Assembly (NCBI GenBank): GCA_049513455.1
Contig: JBEKWB010000006.1
Span: 1 to 64,000 of the forward strand
Origin: Bog-473 sp049513455
Lineage (GTDB): Bacteria; Actinomycetota; Acidimicrobiia; Acidimicrobiales; RAAP-2
DNA length: 64,000 nucleotides
Direction of reading: 5' to 3'
Shown: positions 45,682-54,269 of the stretch, one piece after another
How positions within the stretch are numbered: the stretch's first letter is position 1
Layout of the letters: each line of letters opens with the position of its first letter
Translations under genes and position numbers: made by a program
Notes under the pieces: model-generated
What the model was told of the DNA's origin: nothing
What the model saw: only the letters and a program-made list of their open reading frames with translations
Database searches by the model: none

Positions 45682-46425
45682 TCAGGAATCGCGTGATTTC
45701 GGCACGGCCCATGCTTCGGGGTCAAGAGTCCCGTCGATGGCACTTTGGGCGACCTCAGCCAAGAGAAGCTGGCGGCGGCGGGCGTAATTCCGTAGCAGGG
45801 TGAACGCCTGAGACAGGTCGATGTGGGCCCGCTCGGAGATCACACCTTTGGCTTGCTCGATCACAATGCGGCTCGAAAGAGCCTGTGAGAGTTGCTCGTT
45901 GACGCGCTGGGCTTCGGCGGCAGCTCCGTGTTGAAGAACGCTGATCGTGGCAAGATCGGCGAATCCGCGGGCGATGACGACATCACTCTCATTCATGGGG
46001 GAAACACCCACGCTGAAGAGGTTCAACGCGCCGATAGTCGTGTCTCGCAGTCGTAACGGCAGAGCGAAGACCGACTCGAAGCCGGCGTCCAAGGCGACGC
46101 TCGAGAATCGTGGCCAGCGACCTGATCCCTGACGCAGGATCTCGTGTTCGACTGGCTCTCCGGTGAGAAAGGCGTCCAGACAAGGACCCTCGTGGGACTG
46201 TAGCTCGAACAGTTCGACCAGCTGCATGGCCTCGCTCGACGTCGCCACCAATCGCAACTCGTCGGGTGGCGAAGCAAGCATCACGCCGGCGGCGGAGATC
46301 CCCAGCATGTCAACACAACGGTCCGTAAGGCCAGTCAACAGCTCCACGACATCGAAATTGTCGACCAAGTTGTCGGCAATATCGACGAGATAGTGAATGA
46401 TGCTCTGATCTCGGGACGTCTTCAC
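45682..46425 (-). CDS. GAF-ANTAR domain transcription antiterminator
   Basis: This 247-aa protein has an N-terminal GAF domain (about 20-165, 'CVDMLGISAAGVMLASPPDELRLVATSSEAMQLVELFELQSHEGPCLDA', 'FALPLRLRDTTIGALNLFS') and a C-terminal ANTAR domain (about 185-240, 'QALSSRIVIEQAKGVISERAHIDLSQAFTLLRNYARRRQLLLAEVAQ'). ANTAR domains bind dual hexaloop RNA hairpins and prevent termination. 'IEQAKGV' and the following helices are standard. It is followed on the same strand by the hypothetical frame and the kinase gene; the 86 bp upstream show no DosR-like box. Confidence 0.92.
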   Translation of the reverse strand: MKTSRDQSIIHYLVDIADNLVDNFDVVELLTGLTDRCVDMLGISAAGVMLASPPDELRLVATSSEAMQLVELFELQSHEGPCLDAFLTGEPVEHEILRQGSGRWPRFSSVALDAGFESVFALPLRLRDTTIGALNLFSVGVSPMNESDVVIARGFADLATISVLQHGAAAEAQRVNEQLSQALSSRIVIEQAKGVISERAHIDLSQAFTLLRNYARRRQLLLAEVAQSAIDGTLDPEAWAVPKSRDS

Positions 46426-46510
46426 TATGCCTCCTGGGCGTTTGCCTTCGTAGCCTGACCAGCGGCCAGCGCGCCGGTGTCTGGCCGTCGTATCTTACGA
46501 TTTCCGGTGA

Positions 46511-47206
46511 TCATCCGAATCTCAGCCTGCGGGCCACCACGTCCTCGGCAACGTCTCTGACCAGGCGATTCTCACTGAAGGCGTACGCCCTCAGACGGAC
46601 GAGCGCCTCCGTCACGCTGACGCCGAGCTGGACGGAGACGATGCCTGCCGCGTTGTGCACAATCAAGTGAAAATCTGCGGCCGCTTCCAGCTCTTCCGCC
46701 ACTTTGCCCGGGGGGGCACCCGCCTGGGTGTTGATGACCTGTTGGGCGATCACCTGAGCCATCACCAACGCGTCGGCGTGCTGGTCGTCGCTCAGGTGAC
46801 CAGGTTCATTCTTATAGAGGTGCAGGGCACCCAGCCGGGCTGCGCCCTCCCGCAGCGGAAAGCCGAATATGGCCCGGATGCCGGCCTCCAAGGCGTGCGG
46901 TGTGAAGGCGAACCATCGCGGCGTCGCGGGATTGGCCAAATCTGGCTCGAGCACGACTATGTCGTGGTTGTAGGCGTCGATGCACGGGCCCTCACCCAGT
47001 GTGAACTGGAGCTCTTCGATCAGATTGCTGACGCTGTTCGAGGTGCAGAGCGACCCTTGCGGGAAATCACCCGACATCAGCATGGCCCCTGCACCAGCCA
47101 CACCGACAATGTCGGGCATGACTTCACACAGTCGAGCGGGCGACCACTCCCCTTCACTCTTGGCCTTTACTTCAGCGATGATCCGCGCTCGCCTATCCCC
47201 GGTCAC
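46511..47206 (-). CDS. GAF-ANTAR domain protein (second copy)
   Basis: This 231-aa protein has a GAF domain (about 18-160, 'MPDIVGVAGAGAMLMSGDFPQGSLCTSNSVSNLIEELQFTLGEGPCIDA', 'AIFGFPLREGAARLGALHLYKNEPG') and a C-terminal ANTAR-type helical domain ('FHLIVHNAAGIVSVQLGVSVTEALVRLRAYAFSENRLVRDVAEDVV'). The usual 'IEQAKG' is replaced by 'VHNAAG', so RNA binding may differ from the neighbour. The two ANTAR genes sit 85 bp apart on the same strand. The target leader RNAs were not identified. Confidence 0.85.
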   Translation of the reverse strand: MTGDRRARIIAEVKAKSEGEWSPARLCEVMPDIVGVAGAGAMLMSGDFPQGSLCTSNSVSNLIEELQFTLGEGPCIDAYNHDIVVLEPDLANPATPRWFAFTPHALEAGIRAIFGFPLREGAARLGALHLYKNEPGHLSDDQHADALVMAQVIAQQVINTQAGAPPGKVAEELEAAADFHLIVHNAAGIVSVQLGVSVTEALVRLRAYAFSENRLVRDVAEDVVARRLRFG

Positions 47207-47626
47207 TTAGACCCCCATTTTGACTCGGCATCGCAAAACTCGTGACCCACTGACGCTCCCCCTGTCCGAAGTCGAAGCGTGCCAGCCGGAACCGGACCAC
47301 CCATATCTGTCCAGGGATCGGCCTGTTCACCTTAGTCACTCCCGCTGGTGAGTCTCTTTGCGTACTTGAGCGCGCTGAAATTCCCTCGGTCGTCCAACAT
47401 TGCAGCCGACCACATTTCCCGGGGCGATGCCCGATCCCGACGCCCCGGCTCTCGGCCACGTGACCCGCCAGAGGTGGCAGGACCGGACCGAGTGGGTCAC
47501 GGCCTCGGTCCAGACCTACGAGGCCATCGTGGACGAGGTGACGTGGCACTAGGACCATAAACGGTGGCCTCCTCATCGAACCTGGCATTGCCACCATGCC
47601 CGTATGTCGGGGTCCCTGTCGCACTC
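47207..47626. other. Stretch of about 420 bp without a sure gene
   Basis: A 41-codon plus-strand frame (ATG 47427 to TAG 47552, '...RWQDRTEWVTASVQTYEA...') reads protein-like but is unrecognised. It contains an inverted repeat GGACCGAG/CTCGGTCC (47485-47492 and 47504-47511). It may be gene debris or hold the ANTAR-gene promoter. Confidence 0.35.
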
Positions 47627-49249
47627 TTAGTCGGCCGGCCGGGCCCTCCATGTCCGCACTCGTTCGATCAGTTCCACAGGCCGCTCGATGCAGATTTCCG
47701 ACTTACCGCGATAGAGCAGACCGGTCGCACCATCGACCGTGATCCACTCTCCCTCGCGAACCTCTTGACCATTCGTCTGCACCTTGCCGTGGTCGAGATC
47801 GAAGGCCAGCTCCCGACAGCCGACCACACAGGCCACACCGAGTTGGCGCGCCACCACCGCTGCGTGAGAAGTACGAGCACCGGTTGCGGTAACGATGCCC
47901 TGACAGACAGCGAGGCCGGCGATGTCCTGCGTCAGGGCCTCCTCGCGCACAAGGATCACCGGGTCTCCCCCACGGCAGAGACGCTCGGCCGCGCCGATTC
48001 CCAGCGCCATCCGCCCACAGCCGACCCCGTCGCTGGCGGACACCCCGTGTCCGATGATCTGTGCCGAACTCTCATCAGCCAATCGGGCTCGGGAGATCGA
48101 ATCGAGATCGTAAGGGCCGAGCCGCTCGATCGCTGTGGCCGAGTCAATCAGTCCTTCATCGACAAGATCGCAGGCGATCCGCAGCGCGGCCCACGCCGTC
48201 CGCTTGGCCGTGCGCGTCTGCAGCATCCACAGCTTGCCCTCTTCTACGGTGAACTCGAAGTCCTGCGCGTCACGAAACAAACCCTCGAGCCTCCTGCGGA
48301 CCAACTGCAGTTCGCGAGCCAGCCCTGGGAGCGCGACGATCGAAGCTTCGGTCTCGGGAACTGTTCGGCGGCCTGCAACCACATCCTCGCCTTGGGCGTC
48401 AAGCATGAAGTCGACGTACAGTCGGTTCTCACCCGAGGCTGGGTCGCGTGTGAAGCCAACACCGGATCCCGAGGTCACCCCCATGTTCCCGAAGACCATG
48501 ACTTGGACGGTGACCGCCGTGCCGATGAGGTCGGTCAGGCCCTGAAGGCTGCGGTACTGCTTTGCCCGCTCACTGTCCCACGAGCGGAACACCGCGGTGA
48601 CGGCGCCGAGGAGCTGCTCCATGGGGTCCTGCGGAAACGGTCTGCCGGTCAAGGAGCGATAGACGTCTTGTTGCTCTCGGACCACGGCTTGCATCGCAGA
48701 GACCTCCAGCTCGGACGCCATGGGGACCCCGTGCGCATCCATGGTTCGGCGCAGAACCGCGTCGAACGGGTCTGTCGGGCATCCGTCGACCACCTCGGCA
48801 TATGCCTGTACGAGCCGACGGTAGGAATCCCACACGAACACCGGGTCGCCGGTGGCACGGAGCATGCCCGGCAGTGTGGCGTCGCTCAGCCCCACGTTGA
48901 GGATGGTCTCGAGCATCCCAGGCATCGAGACGGCAGCCCCCGAGCGGACGGAGAACAGCAGCGGGCGGCGCCCCGCACCGAAGTGGAGACCGGTCGATCC
49001 CTCAATCTCGCGGATTCCGCGCTCCACATCCGCGATCATGCCGGGGTCAAGGTGACCGCCGGCCTGATGGAAGCCCCGGCAGACGGTCGTACCGAGCACG
49101 AAGGCCCGAGGCACCGACAGCCCAGCCTCGCTCATCAACATGAGGTTGAATGCCTTGCTGCCCACCATCTCGGCGCTGGCTTCCCGAGGGCTGGTTGCTC
49201 CGATGACGTGGAGCGGCCTCGCTCCACCAGCCGAAGCAGTCAAGCTCAT
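47627..49249 (-). CDS. Pyruvate phosphate dikinase-like protein lacking the PEP/pyruvate-binding domain
   Basis: This 540-aa protein has an ATP-grasp PPDK N-terminal domain ('GSKAFNLMLMSEAGLSVPRAFVLGT', 'PLLFSVRSGAAVSMPGMLETILNVGLSD', 'DFEFTVEEGKLWMLQTRTAKRTAWAALRIA') and the swivelling phosphohistidine domain ('GIVTATGARTSHAAVVARQLGVACVVGC', catalytic His in TSHAA). It ends there: the C-terminal TIM barrel that forms PEP from pyruvate is missing, as in mycobacterial PpdK (Rv1127c, about 490 aa). It could phosphorylate its own His and pass phosphate to a separate partner. The ATG overlaps the stop of the upstream DUF47-fusion gene by 4 bp. Confidence 0.88.
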   Translation of the reverse strand: MSLTASAGGARPLHVIGATSPREASAEMVGSKAFNLMLMSEAGLSVPRAFVLGTTVCRGFHQAGGHLDPGMIADVERGIREIEGSTGLHFGAGRRPLLFSVRSGAAVSMPGMLETILNVGLSDATLPGMLRATGDPVFVWDSYRRLVQAYAEVVDGCPTDPFDAVLRRTMDAHGVPMASELEVSAMQAVVREQQDVYRSLTGRPFPQDPMEQLLGAVTAVFRSWDSERAKQYRSLQGLTDLIGTAVTVQVMVFGNMGVTSGSGVGFTRDPASGENRLYVDFMLDAQGEDVVAGRRTVPETEASIVALPGLARELQLVRRRLEGLFRDAQDFEFTVEEGKLWMLQTRTAKRTAWAALRIACDLVDEGLIDSATAIERLGPYDLDSISRARLADESSAQIIGHGVSASDGVGCGRMALGIGAAERLCRGGDPVILVREEALTQDIAGLAVCQGIVTATGARTSHAAVVARQLGVACVVGCRELAFDLDHGKVQTNGQEVREGEWITVDGATGLLYRGKSEICIERPVELIERVRTWRARPAD

Positions 49250-51219
49250 CGCAAGTTCATGAGGCCGAGGACGTGATCACGCAGCAGGAGGGCCGAGCGC
49301 GCGAGTGCGTCGGTCGCGTCCTCCGTCGAGCGCGAGATCTGATCTGCGACGTGGAGGCTACGAAAGTCGGGAGCCTCGGTGACGAGCATCGCTCGGGCGG
49401 TGCGCTCGGCCACGTCGGCCTCGTGCTCGAGGACGGCGACTCGGTTGACGGCAACCAGGAAGTCCTCGAGCTCGTCGTCGCTGGCGGCTACGACAAGCCC
49501 TTTGGCGATCTCAAGAGCCTTCAGGTGTTCGCGGGATGCGGACACAGCGATTCCCGCCAGAGGGACGAGGATCGGTCGTACTGCCGCACTGGCGTCGTCC
49601 GGCAGCAAGGTGAGTAGGAAGAGCGTCTCCTCGAGGTTGTCCATGGCATCATCGAGGGACGACACTATCCAGACCATGGCGTCTGCACCGTCGGTCCGGT
49701 GGGCAGCGAGACGGATAGCGGTGAGGATCTCGTCGGCCCGGTGCTCCCAGGATCTGGCCCGATCAGCCGCCCGCCGGAGGAACCCGCCACCGTCAGACAG
49801 GCCGAGATGAACCAGCGCGGCGCGCACTGCCTGTGCTGCTTCTACAACCAGACTCCCGTGTTCGGCGGCGGAATCGAGCAGCTGCCGGTCGGTGGCCTGC
49901 ACGTGCTTCATCAACTCGACCCGAAGCTCGTCCCGAATGAGCAACTGTGACTTGCCGGAGAGCATCCCTTCGGAGGCGGTACGGATGGCAAACCGCAGGA
50001 CATCCAGAGTGGCCTCGACACCGAGCACCTCGCGCAGCGGCTCCCCATACCGGACCGGCACCCTGTCTGTCAGCCCGATGGCGTCGTAGACGAGACGCTC
50101 CGCCCCCATGAGCAGGAAGGCCATATGGCCGAGTCCCTCCTCTGCGGCCCATTGCAGGAGTTCAATCGCCTCCTTCTTCTTGACCAAGGATCCCAATCGT
50201 TTGCGGGCCCGATTCCAGTCGATCAGGAAGACAAGGCGTGAACCCAGATATGACAGGTACGCCTCAAGTGACTCACGATCCGGGGACTCATAGCTACCCG
50301 TGACCAGATGGTGCTGACCGAGACTGCCCGTGCCATCGCGGTACTGGGCGTCGGACCACTGAACCGGAAACCTGTCGAGCATCGACTCGAAGAAGCTCAG
50401 TCGCTCGAGGTGGACGTCGGTGTAGGTGACAGTGGATACCAGACCATCGACGGTGACCACAATGACATGCGCATTGGTCATCCCGATGTCGTTCTGGATC
50501 AAGAGCCGGCTCCCGACGCGGGTTGCCGTAGTGCCGAGGCCGGGGTGGTCGAACTTCAGGGATTGAGTGGCCCGAACACCCGCCATGAAGGCGGACACGA
50601 GCGGGCGATCATCCTCCTCCAGGCAGTAGACGGAGGCACCGTCAAGCATCTCGGTGGCCACCTCCGTCTGCAGCTGGTTCAGCGCCCGATGGGCATCCAT
50701 GATCAAGATGTGCAGTGTGTCCCCCGACTGCCGGTCGGCCGAGGCGATTCCATCGAGGTAGGTGCCCGGGATGCAGTCTGCACTCAGGTCCGGCATCTCG
50801 GCGAGGAGAGTCTCCAGCCGTTCGGCAGACCTGCCGACACCGCCGCCGGCGACCTCTAGTGGGGCAAGCATGTCCTTGATGGCGGCCACCAGGTCGCCAT
50901 GCAGTCCTCCCACTCCCGGGATCATGTAGGCGTCTGCACCGGCCGGCCTGGCCCCGGCGACCACGCCATCCAGGCGCTCATCTGTGACGCCAGCAGCCAG
51001 GCGCTCTTCGCTCAGCGACGAGAACGGCCGATCCGGCTGATCGGCATGATGGCGAGCGGCCTGCATGAGCGCCAGCAGGTACTTGGCGCGATCGTTGGCC
51101 TCAAGCCCGCGATTGACCAGCAGCGGCAGCACCAGGGAGAACTCACCAAGATTCTGCAGAATCTCCTGCTTGGACCGATTGACGTCGAGGTCGATCGCGG
51201 TTTTTGGTTGTTCGGCCAT
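49246..51219 (-). CDS. Large protein with C-terminal DUF47 (PhoU-like) domain and unknown N-terminal region
   Basis: The product is 657 aa. The C-terminal 210 residues are helical and DUF47/PhoU-like ('RRAADRARSWEHRADEILTAIRLAAHRTDGADAMVWIVSSLDDAMDNLEETLFLL', 'VNRVAVLEHEADVAERTARAML') with the E/DxxHxAD metal-binding pattern repeated twice. The N-terminal 430 residues are unassigned. They include 'SGDTLHILIMDAHRALNQLQTEVATE', 'VYCLEEDDRPLVSAFMAGVRATQSLKFDHPGLGTTATRV' and 'NDIGMTNAHVIVVTVDGLVSTVTYTDVHLERLSFFESML'. It is translationally coupled to the PPDK-like gene and preceded by a DosR-like box 38 bp upstream. The two probably act together; the reaction is unknown. Confidence 0.75.
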   Translation of the reverse strand: MAEQPKTAIDLDVNRSKQEILQNLGEFSLVLPLLVNRGLEANDRAKYLLALMQAARHHADQPDRPFSSLSEERLAAGVTDERLDGVVAGARPAGADAYMIPGVGGLHGDLVAAIKDMLAPLEVAGGGVGRSAERLETLLAEMPDLSADCIPGTYLDGIASADRQSGDTLHILIMDAHRALNQLQTEVATEMLDGASVYCLEEDDRPLVSAFMAGVRATQSLKFDHPGLGTTATRVGSRLLIQNDIGMTNAHVIVVTVDGLVSTVTYTDVHLERLSFFESMLDRFPVQWSDAQYRDGTGSLGQHHLVTGSYESPDRESLEAYLSYLGSRLVFLIDWNRARKRLGSLVKKKEAIELLQWAAEEGLGHMAFLLMGAERLVYDAIGLTDRVPVRYGEPLREVLGVEATLDVLRFAIRTASEGMLSGKSQLLIRDELRVELMKHVQATDRQLLDSAAEHGSLVVEAAQAVRAALVHLGLSDGGGFLRRAADRARSWEHRADEILTAIRLAAHRTDGADAMVWIVSSLDDAMDNLEETLFLLTLLPDDASAAVRPILVPLAGIAVSASREHLKALEIAKGLVVAASDDELEDFLVAVNRVAVLEHEADVAERTARAMLVTEAPDFRSLHVADQISRSTEDATDALARSALLLRDHVLGLMNLR

Positions 51220-51256
51220 ACCTGGCCAGTATCGCTTCGCCCGGTGCTGCCGGACA

Positions 51257-51270
51257 GAGCCAAACGTCCC
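51257..51270. promoter_or_regulatory. Degenerate DosR/DevR-like box upstream of the DUF47-ppdK operon
   Basis: GAGCCAAACGTCCC matches the reverse complement of the 25846 box at 11 of 14 positions, keeping GTCCC and the opposite half-site mostly intact. It lies 38 bp upstream of the operon's first ATG. Confidence 0.4.
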
Positions 51271-51575
51271 ATCCTCAACTCACCCCAAGCTTTCGGAACG
51301 TCCGGCGCCCTACGAGGAGGGCGACACGGAATAAGCGAACTGGTTCCTCTGGCTCAACGCACCTCGACGTCGGGCCGTGGCGGTGCCTGGCACTTTCTAG
51401 CTCACAGGCACTGAACGCTGCAGGCACGAGCGAGTTATCGACACTCACGGCTCTGTCTACGCTCATCCTCCAGGCCGCGGCCGCGAGACGTGAGGGGTCC
51501 ATAAACCTCTCGAACCGGGGATTGACCAGCCACGACACGCTCGGCGAGGCTCATCCTCGTGGCCCTGTCCTTCCT

Positions 51576-51770
51576 CTACGGTCTGGTTCGACGCCGGGTC
51601 TCCCGTTGCTCGAACCGGTACCGGCCCGGAGCCTGGTCGTCGTGCCAGCCAGCCGACAGATCGCCGTGGAGGACGGCGCCATCACGGGCGACCGGCCCAA
51701 CCGTCCGGTACCCGCGCTCGGCGAGCAGCGCGCTGTAGTCCCCCCAGGTCGATGACCGCCGCGCACTGCA
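51576..51770 (-). pseudogene. 4Fe-4S dicluster protein (sulfite reductase subunit A-like) N-terminal fragment
   Basis: The frame reads 'ALLAERGYRTVGPVARDGAV' followed by 'LHGDLSAGWHDDQAPGRYRF', the usual N-terminus of actinobacterial 4Fe-4S dicluster proteins annotated as sulfite reductase or hydrogenase-associated electron carriers. It then ends after an Arg-rich tail. All cysteine motifs, which lie further in, are absent. These proteins are often found in hypoxia gene clusters. Confidence 0.6.
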
Positions 51771-51817
51771 CCTAACCCAGGCAGCGCCGAGGTGATGCGG
51801 GGCCACCCCTAGCCTGG

Positions 51818-54145
51818 CTATCGGGGGCCGCGGCGATGTCCGAAGGGGTGTCGGGGCGCCACGCCCCCCGAGACCTCGGTCCGACCCGGCACTGTGGCTT
51901 CCAGCAGCATCCGCCATTCCGCGGCCGCCACCGTCTTGCGCACGTCCGCCACGGCGTCGGGGTTCACCGAGATGGAGGTGATACCGAGGCGGACGAGGTG
52001 CTCAGCGAAGGCCGGCCGGTTGGAAGGGGCCTGGCCGCAGAGCGACGAGGTGATGCCCGAGGACTGGCAGCCGTCGATGATGCGCCCGATGGCGTCGAGC
52101 ACGGACGGATCCGCCTCGTCGAACACGTCGGCGCAGATCTGTGAGTCGCGGTCGACGCCGAGCATGAGCTGAGTGAGATCGTTGCTGCCGATCGAAACGC
52201 CCGAGATCCCCATGGTGGCATAGGTCGGGATCCAATAAGCCACCGACGGCACCTCGGCCATGACCCACACCGGGAGGGAGCCGCCGACCGGACTGGCGTC
52301 TACCACATCGAGACAAGCCTCGAGCTCCCAGGCTGTGCGCACGAAGGGGATCATCAGCACGACGTTCGACGTCTCCTGCAGCACGCGGGCCAGCACGTCG
52401 AGCTCGAGCCGGAATAGGTCGGGCTCGCGGACGTAGCGGTAGCAGCCCCGGTACCCGATCATTGGGTTCTCCTCGTGCGGCTCGAACTGGTCGCCCCCCT
52501 CGAGGTTCGAGAACTCGTTAGAGCGGAAGTCGATGCTCCTGTACACGACGGGCCGCGGCTCGAACGCCCGAGTGATGCGCAGCAGCGACTTGGCCATGCT
52601 GTCGACGAACGTCTTCTCCTCGCCCCTCTCCAAGAGCTTGCGCGGATGGACCCCCTGCAGGGCATCGGTCACCATGAACTCGGCGCGCAACAACCCGACC
52701 CCGCCGACAGGCATCGCCGCCACCTCTTCGGCGTGCTCCGCAAAGGCCAGATTCACGTAGATCCTGGTCGCCAGCGTGCCCAGTCCCCCGGTCCCGGCCT
52801 CTTGGGGTTCCGGCGCAGCCGAGACAGCGGACGTACGCGCCGCGACCCCCTCGGTCACCGTGCCCCGGGCGCCGTCGACGGTGACGAGCTCGCCGTCGCG
52901 CAACACGACCGTGGCGTTGCGGGCGCCCACGACTGCCGGGACACCTAGCTCGCGCGAGACAATGGCAGCGTGGCAGGTCATGCCACCGCCGTCGGTCACG
53001 ATGGCGGCGGCACGCCGCATTGTGGGCACCCAATCCGGGCTCGTCATCGGCGCCACCAGGACCTCGCCTGGCTGCAGCCGCTCGCCTTGGTCCGGTGACT
53101 GCAACACGCGGACGACTCCCGAGGCCCGGCCGGCGGATGCCGCGAGGCCTTGTACGAGCAGCGCGCCCTGCCCGGCTGTCGCCGGCGGCGCCGCGCCACC
53201 GCCGACCGCTGTCACCGGGCGCGACTGCACGAGGTAGATGTGGCCGCCGGCCATAGCCCACTCCGTGTCCTGGGGTGAGCCGTAGTGCGCCTCGGCGGCC
53301 AACCCGATGCGCGCTACCTCGACCACCTCCTCGTCGGTCAGCACTCGGCGGCCGCCCTCGGTGGCGTCGAGGTCGACCCGCTCGTCCTCGCCGTCGGGTC
53401 CGCGGACGATCTTGAAGGACTGCGTGCCCACCCGGGCGTGCAGCAGCCGGGGACCATCCTTCGACACCACGTAGGTGTCCGGCTCGACCTGTCCGCTCAC
53501 GACCACTTCGCCCTGGCCGTACGCGGCTTCGATCACGATGTGCTCCGCGTCGCCGCTCGACGGGTCGATGGTGAACATGACGCCGGAGCGCTCCGACGGC
53601 ACCATCTCCTGCACCACCACGGCGATGGCGGGCTCTTCAGTCAGCGCCTTGTCGCCCCGGTAGAAGATGGATCGAGCGCCCCACAACGAGGCCCAGCAGT
53701 CGACGATGCGCGCCAATAGCTGCTCCGTGCCGGCGACGTTGGTGAAGGTCTCGTTCATGCCGGCGAACGAGGTGCCTTCGGCATCCTCGCCGATACCCGA
53801 CGAGCGCACCGCCACCCGGATGTCGGCGCCGAGCCGCCGGTAGGCGGCCGTGACGGCGTTGGCCAGATCCTTGGGGATGGGAACTGTATGCACAAGATCG
53901 CGCGCTTCGGTGGCCAGGCGGTCGAGGTCTTCTTGCGACGCGTTGCGGGCCTCGGCGAGCACGGTCGTCAGCCGCTCTCGGATTCCCGCTCGGCCGACGG
54001 AGTCGAGGTATGCCTCGCCCGTGATGACGAACCCGGGTGGGACGGGCAAGCCGCCCGCCGTCAGCTCTCCCAGGTTGGCACCCTTGCCACCAACCAAGCC
54101 AGCGTCCTTCAACCCGATCTCGTTGAACCACCGAATATCCTGCAC
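51818..54145 (-). CDS. ppsA: Phosphoenolpyruvate synthase (pyruvate, water dikinase)
   Basis: This 775-aa protein has all three domains. The ATP-grasp domain has 'EIGLKDAGLVGGKGANLGELTAGGLPVPPGFVIT', 'AVRSSGIGEDAEGTSFAGMNETFTNV' and 'VQEMVPSERSGVMFTIDPSSGD'. The swivel domain has the catalytic His in 'VTDGGGMTCHAAIVSRELGVPAVVG'. The PEP-binding barrel has 'EFMVTDALQGVHPRKLLERG', 'PVVYRSIDFRSNEFSNLEGG', 'ENPMIGYRGCYRY', and the active-site Cys in 'SSLCGQAPSNRPAF'. It makes PEP from pyruvate and ATP for gluconeogenesis. It is divergent from the CoA-transferase gene across a region with tandem DosR-like boxes. Confidence 0.94.
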   Translation of the reverse strand: MQDIRWFNEIGLKDAGLVGGKGANLGELTAGGLPVPPGFVITGEAYLDSVGRAGIRERLTTVLAEARNASQEDLDRLATEARDLVHTVPIPKDLANAVTAAYRRLGADIRVAVRSSGIGEDAEGTSFAGMNETFTNVAGTEQLLARIVDCWASLWGARSIFYRGDKALTEEPAIAVVVQEMVPSERSGVMFTIDPSSGDAEHIVIEAAYGQGEVVVSGQVEPDTYVVSKDGPRLLHARVGTQSFKIVRGPDGEDERVDLDATEGGRRVLTDEEVVEVARIGLAAEAHYGSPQDTEWAMAGGHIYLVQSRPVTAVGGGAAPPATAGQGALLVQGLAASAGRASGVVRVLQSPDQGERLQPGEVLVAPMTSPDWVPTMRRAAAIVTDGGGMTCHAAIVSRELGVPAVVGARNATVVLRDGELVTVDGARGTVTEGVAARTSAVSAAPEPQEAGTGGLGTLATRIYVNLAFAEHAEEVAAMPVGGVGLLRAEFMVTDALQGVHPRKLLERGEEKTFVDSMAKSLLRITRAFEPRPVVYRSIDFRSNEFSNLEGGDQFEPHEENPMIGYRGCYRYVREPDLFRLELDVLARVLQETSNVVLMIPFVRTAWELEACLDVVDASPVGGSLPVWVMAEVPSVAYWIPTYATMGISGVSIGSNDLTQLMLGVDRDSQICADVFDEADPSVLDAIGRIIDGCQSSGITSSLCGQAPSNRPAFAEHLVRLGITSISVNPDAVADVRKTVAAAEWRMLLEATVPGRTEVSGGVAPRHPFGHRRGPR

Positions 54146-54220
54146 GACTCCGTACCTCCGCTACCGCGCCGGCGGGGCGCGCCCTGAAGCAATCGTCCCT
54201 GATAACCGGCGCCCCCGATA

Positions 54221-54254
54221 GGGCCGAGGGTCCCTGTTTGCGGCCGACGATCCC
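54221..54254. promoter_or_regulatory. Tandem DosR/DevR-like boxes in the ppsA / CoA-transferase divergent promoter
   Basis: GGGCCGAGGGTCCC (54221-54234) is a near-perfect box. CGGCCGACGATCCC (54241-54254) matches it or the 36579 box at 11 of 14 positions. The centres are 20 bp apart, about two helical turns, so two dimers could bind side by side. They lie about 76 bp from the ppsA start and 16-36 bp from the CoA-transferase ATG. Confidence 0.58.
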
Positions 54255-54269
54255 TGGGACACTTAGTCC

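Noticed and set aside
47564..49276. 570-codon plus-strand frame opposite the PPDK-like gene
   Set aside because: It is a shadow of a gene with unmistakable PPDK motifs on the minus strand, with no start signal or family match.
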